Assembly: GCA_949128115.1 (NCBI GenBank)
Contig: OX421963.1
Location: 80,223,635-80,287,634 of the forward strand
Origin: Anaspis maculata
Taxonomy: Eukaryota; Arthropoda; Insecta; Coleoptera; Scraptiidae
Direction: 5' to 3'
DNA: 64,000 bases
The translations under genes were made by a program, and so were the position numbers. Under the pieces are notes generated by a model. It saw only the letters and a list, made by a program, of their open reading frames with translations, did not search any database and was not told where the DNA came from. Shown piece after piece: positions 59,382 through 64,000 of this stretch (its first letter is position 1; each line of letters begins with the position of its first letter).

Positions 59382-60039
59382 GCGAGGTCCCCAGCGAGAG
59401 GCAAAATACTTCTTATTTCTGTTTGAAATGCCTTTTTACGTCTGATCTCCAAGATTTTCATCATAGCAAGGTAAGATGCGACAGACGGGACATGAGACAG
59501 ACTGCGACCCCGTCGCACTTGCCGCTTGACGAGATGGTTCCTGATTAGCCATCATTCATCAGTGATGACTTCGTCATCTTGCAGATGTTTCCAGACGTCT
59601 GGTTTTCGAGATATCCACCAGACACGACACACTATATCAAAATGATTTTCTGATGAGGTGAGGTTGCGATTTCTTATTTCTGTTGCAGATTTCTGATGCC
59701 TTTCTGACGTCTGATTTCTTAAATTTCCACAGCACCAAAGAAGTGCGATAGCTGGGTAACAGAAGCCAATTTCTTGGACACCGTTCAACCTAGTGTTGGA
59801 TGATCTGCTCATAAGAGTCGACAGTTCAAGCAGCGTCCCTCCAGGGTATCCCGATCCATCAATAATTCTGAACCGGTCTCCGGTTTTTCGAACCGATTCT
59901 GTCACCATCCTCTTCAAGAGCACTGTTAACGATTCAACATAGACGTCTGACAAAAAAACAACTGACATGTAATGATAAGTCAAAAAATATAAAAACATCA
60001 AAATCGTGTTTTGTAATAGTATATCTTTAAACCCAAATG
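59382..60039. other. Retroelement-derived DNA, repeats shared with 61.1-61.35 kb
   Basis: TTTGTTTGCGAGGTC at 59375-59389 and the following TTATTTCTGTTTGAAATGCC, then ACGTCTGATCTCC, recur with divergence at about 59675-59725 and 61125-61345. This is likely internal or LTR sequence of the BEL-like element. The 227-codon minus ORF at 59552-60235 is antisense to the recognisable BEL reading frame in its last third and is not called. Confidence 0.45.
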
Positions 60040-61130
60040 ATCTACATTTAATGATCTTTCGAGCCGGATTAACAACAGTTTGCAAGAGCGCGGGACACCT
60101 ACGTGAATGAGCATCAAATACTCCAAAACTTTTAACAAACGTTGAAAACAAATCTACTGATCCATTTCTGAATCTAAATTGAGACGCGATCACTAAAACT
60201 TTGGATGTCCGTTGGGACTGCAAGAACGATAACATTCATTATGTTGTCGGCGATTTTCATAAGACTAGTAAGGTCACTAAACGATCAATTATAGGTCAGG
60301 TATTCGATCCACTGGGTCTGGTCTGGTACGACCCGTGATTGTAAAATTGAAAATTGTTATGCAAAAAATGTGCGCGTCAAAAAAGGATTGGGATGAATCT
60401 TTACCATCAGACTTATTGAAGCATTGGAAGTGTTGCGTTGTGCATTTAAAGGACCTGAATAATCTGAAAATCCCACGAAAACTCTTCCCTTCGGATGTGA
60501 TAGAAGTTGAAATCCACAGTTTTTGAGATGCAAGTGCAAGTAGCGAGGCATATGGTTGTTGCATTTACTTGAGTGCCAAGGACAGTAATGGTCACTCTCC
60601 AATCGGTCTGTATTGTGCAAAGCAAAGAGTCAAGTTAATCCGTTGCGAGTGGTAACTATTCCTAGTGGTGAATTGTTAGGAGCTCATCTTCCAGAAAAGC
60701 AAATAAAACTGAGGCAGCGTGGAAAAAAAGCGATATTTCTGGACTGACTCAACAATCGTATTAGCTTGGTTATAAAGCCGCTCAAACAATTGGAGTACAT
60801 TTGTTGCAAGTCGAGTGGCGTTGATCCAATCGTGTAAAAGCGAAGAAGAGCATCATCTTGGTGGTCTTGATAACCCAGCTGACATTGTATCGCGAGGACT
60901 GTTTCCAGAAGATATCCAAAACGCAACCCTAAAATCTGCAAACGATTAAAAGGTGAACACAATCTTTTTCTGTATAATACTGGAGAAGCAAAATACCTGG
61001 AAACTGAGATGGAAGATGATTTTCTGTCCGCACTGCGAGCAGATGAGGTTGAGGACATCAAACATGATGAACCCAAAAGAACAGGTCAACATTTCAAAAC
61101 AGAAGACTCGAACAAGAAGCTACAGACCTT
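60040..61130 (+). pseudogene. BEL/Pao retrotransposon pol fragment (RT end, RNase H, linker)
   Basis: The plus strand reads, with several frameshifts and stops, RAGLTTVCKSAGHLRE and SNTPKLL near 60060-60130. Then come TKTLDVRWDCKND from 60192, KVTKRSIIGQVFDPLGL to about 60320, KKDWDESLPSDLLKHWK near 60380, LKIPRKLFPSDV and VEIHSF. Next are FWTDSTIVLAWL from 60737, TFVASRVALIQS, and DNPADIVSRGL at 60869-60900, followed by LYNTGEAKYLETEMEDDF near 60973. This order (W-D..TKR-FDPLGL, WDE-LP, SDSTIVLAWI, NPAD-SRG) is diagnostic of BEL/Pao pol. Palm catalytic motifs, protease, gag and integrase are missing, so it is an internal relic. Group assignment is secure. Confidence 0.88.
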
Positions 61131-62100
61131 TGTTCGCGAGGTCTTTAGCAACTGACGGAAGGGAGAGCGTGTTGTTTGACATGATGGTATTCTGGAGATT
61201 AAAGGTTCTTATTTTTGTCATGTGTCTGATTTCTGAGAGTTCTGCCACAATGACGAGAGGAAAATGTTGCATAGATGAGACGCGAGGCACACTGCGGCAG
61301 CGTGACGCTTTTCGCAGATGCCTCCAGACGTTTGCTTTCTGAGATTCCATCAAACCGAAAGCCCTAGCATTGATTAGATGTTTGCCTCCCTGCTAGAGAA
61401 AGAAAGCGAAGATCCTGTGGTCACGTCGTCCGATTTTTGTAGAACTGTGAATGGGTCTGTATCTTGTCTAACTGCTCGGGACCATATCACTGCGATGATG
61501 TCCTCTCACTCTAGTTAGTTCTATTACATCAAGTGAGAGGATTGTCAGCCAGTTGCAGGCCAGACTTTGCAATTTTTGACAAAAATAGGTCCAATAGATC
61601 ATTTTATTTAGCAGGGTTGAAGTGGCAGGCGAGCATTTTACCACTAAGACAAGGCAAGGCAACCGTAACGGTCATCGGCGGACCTTCCAAGGGGAAGAGC
61701 AAAATAATTATTGAGTCTTGGCAAAAATCAGCTATGGTGGGTAGTTGGACTATTTACGGGGCACTGTTCGCTCATGAAACATCTTACCACCATACCACCA
61801 ATAATATGAAAGACAGACTGTAGGCTATGTAGCGAAGAACCAGAGGAGTAATTAACCCAACCCATAAATCTCGTCTTCAATTTTTTTGAGGCAACGCAAC
61901 GGGGCTTAGGAAGCAAACATCCAAGGGGTACAGTGAAATGTTTCAGTGCAGGAGGTACGAACCTAACCCAAGAGAATAATAAATAACGGTTGAATGTGAA
62001 ACAATGGTTCAATCTGATTTAGAAGACGCCCCAAGATAAAACACTGCAAGTCCAAAATCGTATCTTTTTTCGCGAATACGGAATGAATATTTACTTAACA
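61131..62100. other. Retroelement-derived and non-coding DNA
   Basis: 61131-61345 continues the repeat shared with 59.38-59.73 kb. Beyond that no gene or repeat is recognised; ORFs are under 100 codons. Confidence 0.4.
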
Positions 62101-64000
62101 AGACTTTATAAATATTTAACCAGCATTCCAATATTTATGTGCACATTATTTTGAGAAACACGAGAAAATTTTTCTCGCTGCTCGATCGAGCTGTATCGGG
62201 CGCGCACACACACACAAGAACATTGTGAGTTTTTTCCATTTTGGCTTTTAAACTGAGCAGAGCATCGGGGGGAAGGACGACCCGAAATAGGACGGCGAGT
62301 TGTTTACGCGACCTAAAAGTCGCAACTCCAGGTCCCGGTAGATGTCGCCGGCTGCGCCCTGCCCCTTCCGCCTCATTAATTATTCTTCTCCTATTTGGGT
62401 CGGTGTGCCAACTGGAGGCCGTAATGCGAAAGAGACGCGGATAATAAAAGCACTTGAAAACTGTTTTGGGAGAACGGGGGGCAAGGCCGCAGAATACGAA
62501 TTTGCAAAAGGGGGACAACGAAACGCCCGTACGCACGGAACGCAGAAGGGAGAAAGAGAAGAGGACAGATAACACACAGTGGTGGTATGGCATCAGGCCC
62601 GAACCCTAATTCGGGGAGGATATGAAGTCTCAGGGTCGTGGATAAGTCGATACACGCCAGGATCACCGACCGCCGCGTCGACTTCCTCATTTCCTGAAGC
62701 AATCAACATGCCGCCGAAACGCGCTCGAAATCCCAATGACCCAGCAAGAGGCGAAGCGGATGGAAAGAATTTTTCAATAACTTTCTGGGTACCTATAGTA
62801 AACTTTTCGAGTTTTCCTCCAGGAATCGTAAAAGGACGGTAGCATCAGCAATATACAAAATAAAGGATATGAATGCGAAACGCGCAGGTCGCCATTTTGG
62901 GAAAGACTATACACCCATTATTATTTAATTTTACTTTTATTGCAACTGAGTGCTGGTGTATAAAGCATCGAGACGAGATAATTAAAACGGTACATGGTGT
63001 TTAATGTACTTTCTGCAAGGACACGGCGGCAATTAAAGTTTATACGTGCCCATGAACATTGGCCATTAAATTCGCGAGATACATCCGCTAATTAAAATTC
63101 GATATCATATCGGATGGATGTGATGGAAATTGGAAGAAATTCCAAATTCCACGACTAGCGATTTACATGCTAATCTTTCAATTACACGTTGGCCCCCTAT
63201 GCTCGGCGCTTTAAAAACGCATTATACGCACACGCATACATAAATCCACTCGGTTATAATGATGGTGTATCGTCGTGTCTTTGAAATTAACTATTTTTCG
63301 TGTTCAACCCTCGAGGCGGAGCCCGCAGATCTTCCGCACACCACTCAAGGGAGTTGCGCCAGGTTTTCAATTAAGGTTCTCTCTCCCGATAAATTTCGAT
63401 GATGTTGCTGTAAAAGTTGTATAGTATATAAGAGACTAGGAGGCTCAGTAAATAAACCATGGTGGTGGTAGCTGCCGGCTGCTGTTGCTGATTCCATCCC
63501 TCTTTTGCTCTGTTTGCGTTACAAATTGGGATGTGGATGTGGCATGTACTCGCATGGCGTTTTAATAAACTTTTTTAATCATAGCCTTTTGACGTCCCGA
63601 CCGAAGTAATTTGGAACGCATTAACTCATTACGTCGGAAACGTTCAAGTTAACGCAAACACGGAGAGAATGAGGTCTGATGCGGATGAAACTAAAAAACA
63701 CTTTGCAATTTGAATTGGCGGCGGCGGCGGCGGCGATCCGTTCCCGGCCAACAAGGATTATGGGCCGGGGGCAGAATCGACATGCGTTCGGTTTGATTTC
63801 TGGCCGTGTCAAGATTAGTCGTGCCCAGTGTTAATTTCCCGAAGCCCTTGGCTTTTCCTGGAGCGCGCGCGGTCAAAACCGCACACATACGCGGGGGATC
63901 CGGGATTAGTTCCAGGCGGAATATTCGCGTCCCAATTAAAAATTCCCTTTTTCGATTCGTGAAAATGGGAAAGGGAAAGAGGCGATGCTCCCATCGGAGC
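62101..64000. other. Host-like non-coding DNA
   Basis: No gene recognised. (CA)n at about 62203-62215, (GGC)n at 63718-63735, GC-rich stretches with overlapping ORFs up to 152 codons (minus, 62135-62593) that show no domain. TAATT words and TTTATTACG-like words occur between GC-rich patches as in other host-like intervals. Confidence 0.35.

Noticed and set aside
59552..60235. 227-codon open frame on the minus strand
   Set aside because: Its upstream third is antisense to the clear BEL/Pao pol reading (TKTLDVRWD...). The rest overlaps repeats, and no domain is visible.
62135..62593. 152-codon minus ORF
   Set aside because: Three other frames are also open here, which is typical of GC-rich non-coding DNA; no family features.
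1..64000. CRISPR array, operons or bacterial contamination
   Set aside because: No regularly spaced identical repeats, no dense ORFs, and eukaryotic retroelements throughout.

Overview
This window looks like animal nuclear DNA, most probably from an insect. It holds decayed non-LTR retrotransposons (LINEs) related to the Jockey/CR1 and I groups, BEL/Pao and Ty3/Gypsy pieces, a hAT element, a PIF/Harbinger-like element, a tRNA-derived SINE and many microsatellites. There are no bacterial-style operons, ribosome binding sites or dense ORFs. BEL/Pao elements are known only from animals. The insect assignment is an inference. I could not identify one host protein-coding gene with confidence. Most ORFs above 60 codons look like chance ORFs in AT/GC-mixed non-coding DNA.

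Layout: 1.95-2.16 kb, C-terminal end of a LINE on the minus strand. 2.48-4.04 kb, a broken member of a multi-copy invertebrate gene family with a DTDVVVLA-type core and a cysteine-rich CXC-like tail. It is split by a 630-bp hAT-type element with a perfect 8-bp target duplication. 5.33-6.94 kb, first long palindrome. 11.4-12.5 kb, minisatellites and an LTR-like block that recurs at 38.45 kb. 13.9-14.4 kb, short hairpin with nearly identical arms. 15.2-16.5 kb, LINE reverse transcriptase with its TTTA tail. 19.5-20.7 kb, decayed tandem repeats. 20.9-23.4 kb, second long palindrome. 24.8-40.1 kb, mostly host-like non-coding DNA with small retroelement scraps.

40.1-46.6 kb is a nest. Repeated pieces of a Gypsy RNase H segment lie on both sides. 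Inside are an I-like LINE 3' end with an RNase H domain and a second LINE. The second LINE is cut by a 2.2-kb third long palindrome whose own terminal module recurs at its centre. 46.6-53.5 kb is host-like DNA. 53.57-54.97 kb is a Harbinger-like non-autonomous element. 59.0-61.1 kb holds a SINE with a 12-bp target duplication and a BEL/Pao pol remnant. 62.1-64 kb is host-like.

The most unusual signal is the set of three kilobase-scale palindromes. They have different sequences, but each carries the short motif TATACAGGGTG (one copy has a mismatch) facing inward or outward in both arms. Any read-through transcript would fold into a long double-stranded RNA. The third palindrome has its ends fixed to the base, because removing it together with one AGA copy restores the reading frame of the LINE it interrupted. 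I see no proteins acting together in a pathway. The window is best read as a stratigraphy of transposon insertions in a non-coding region.
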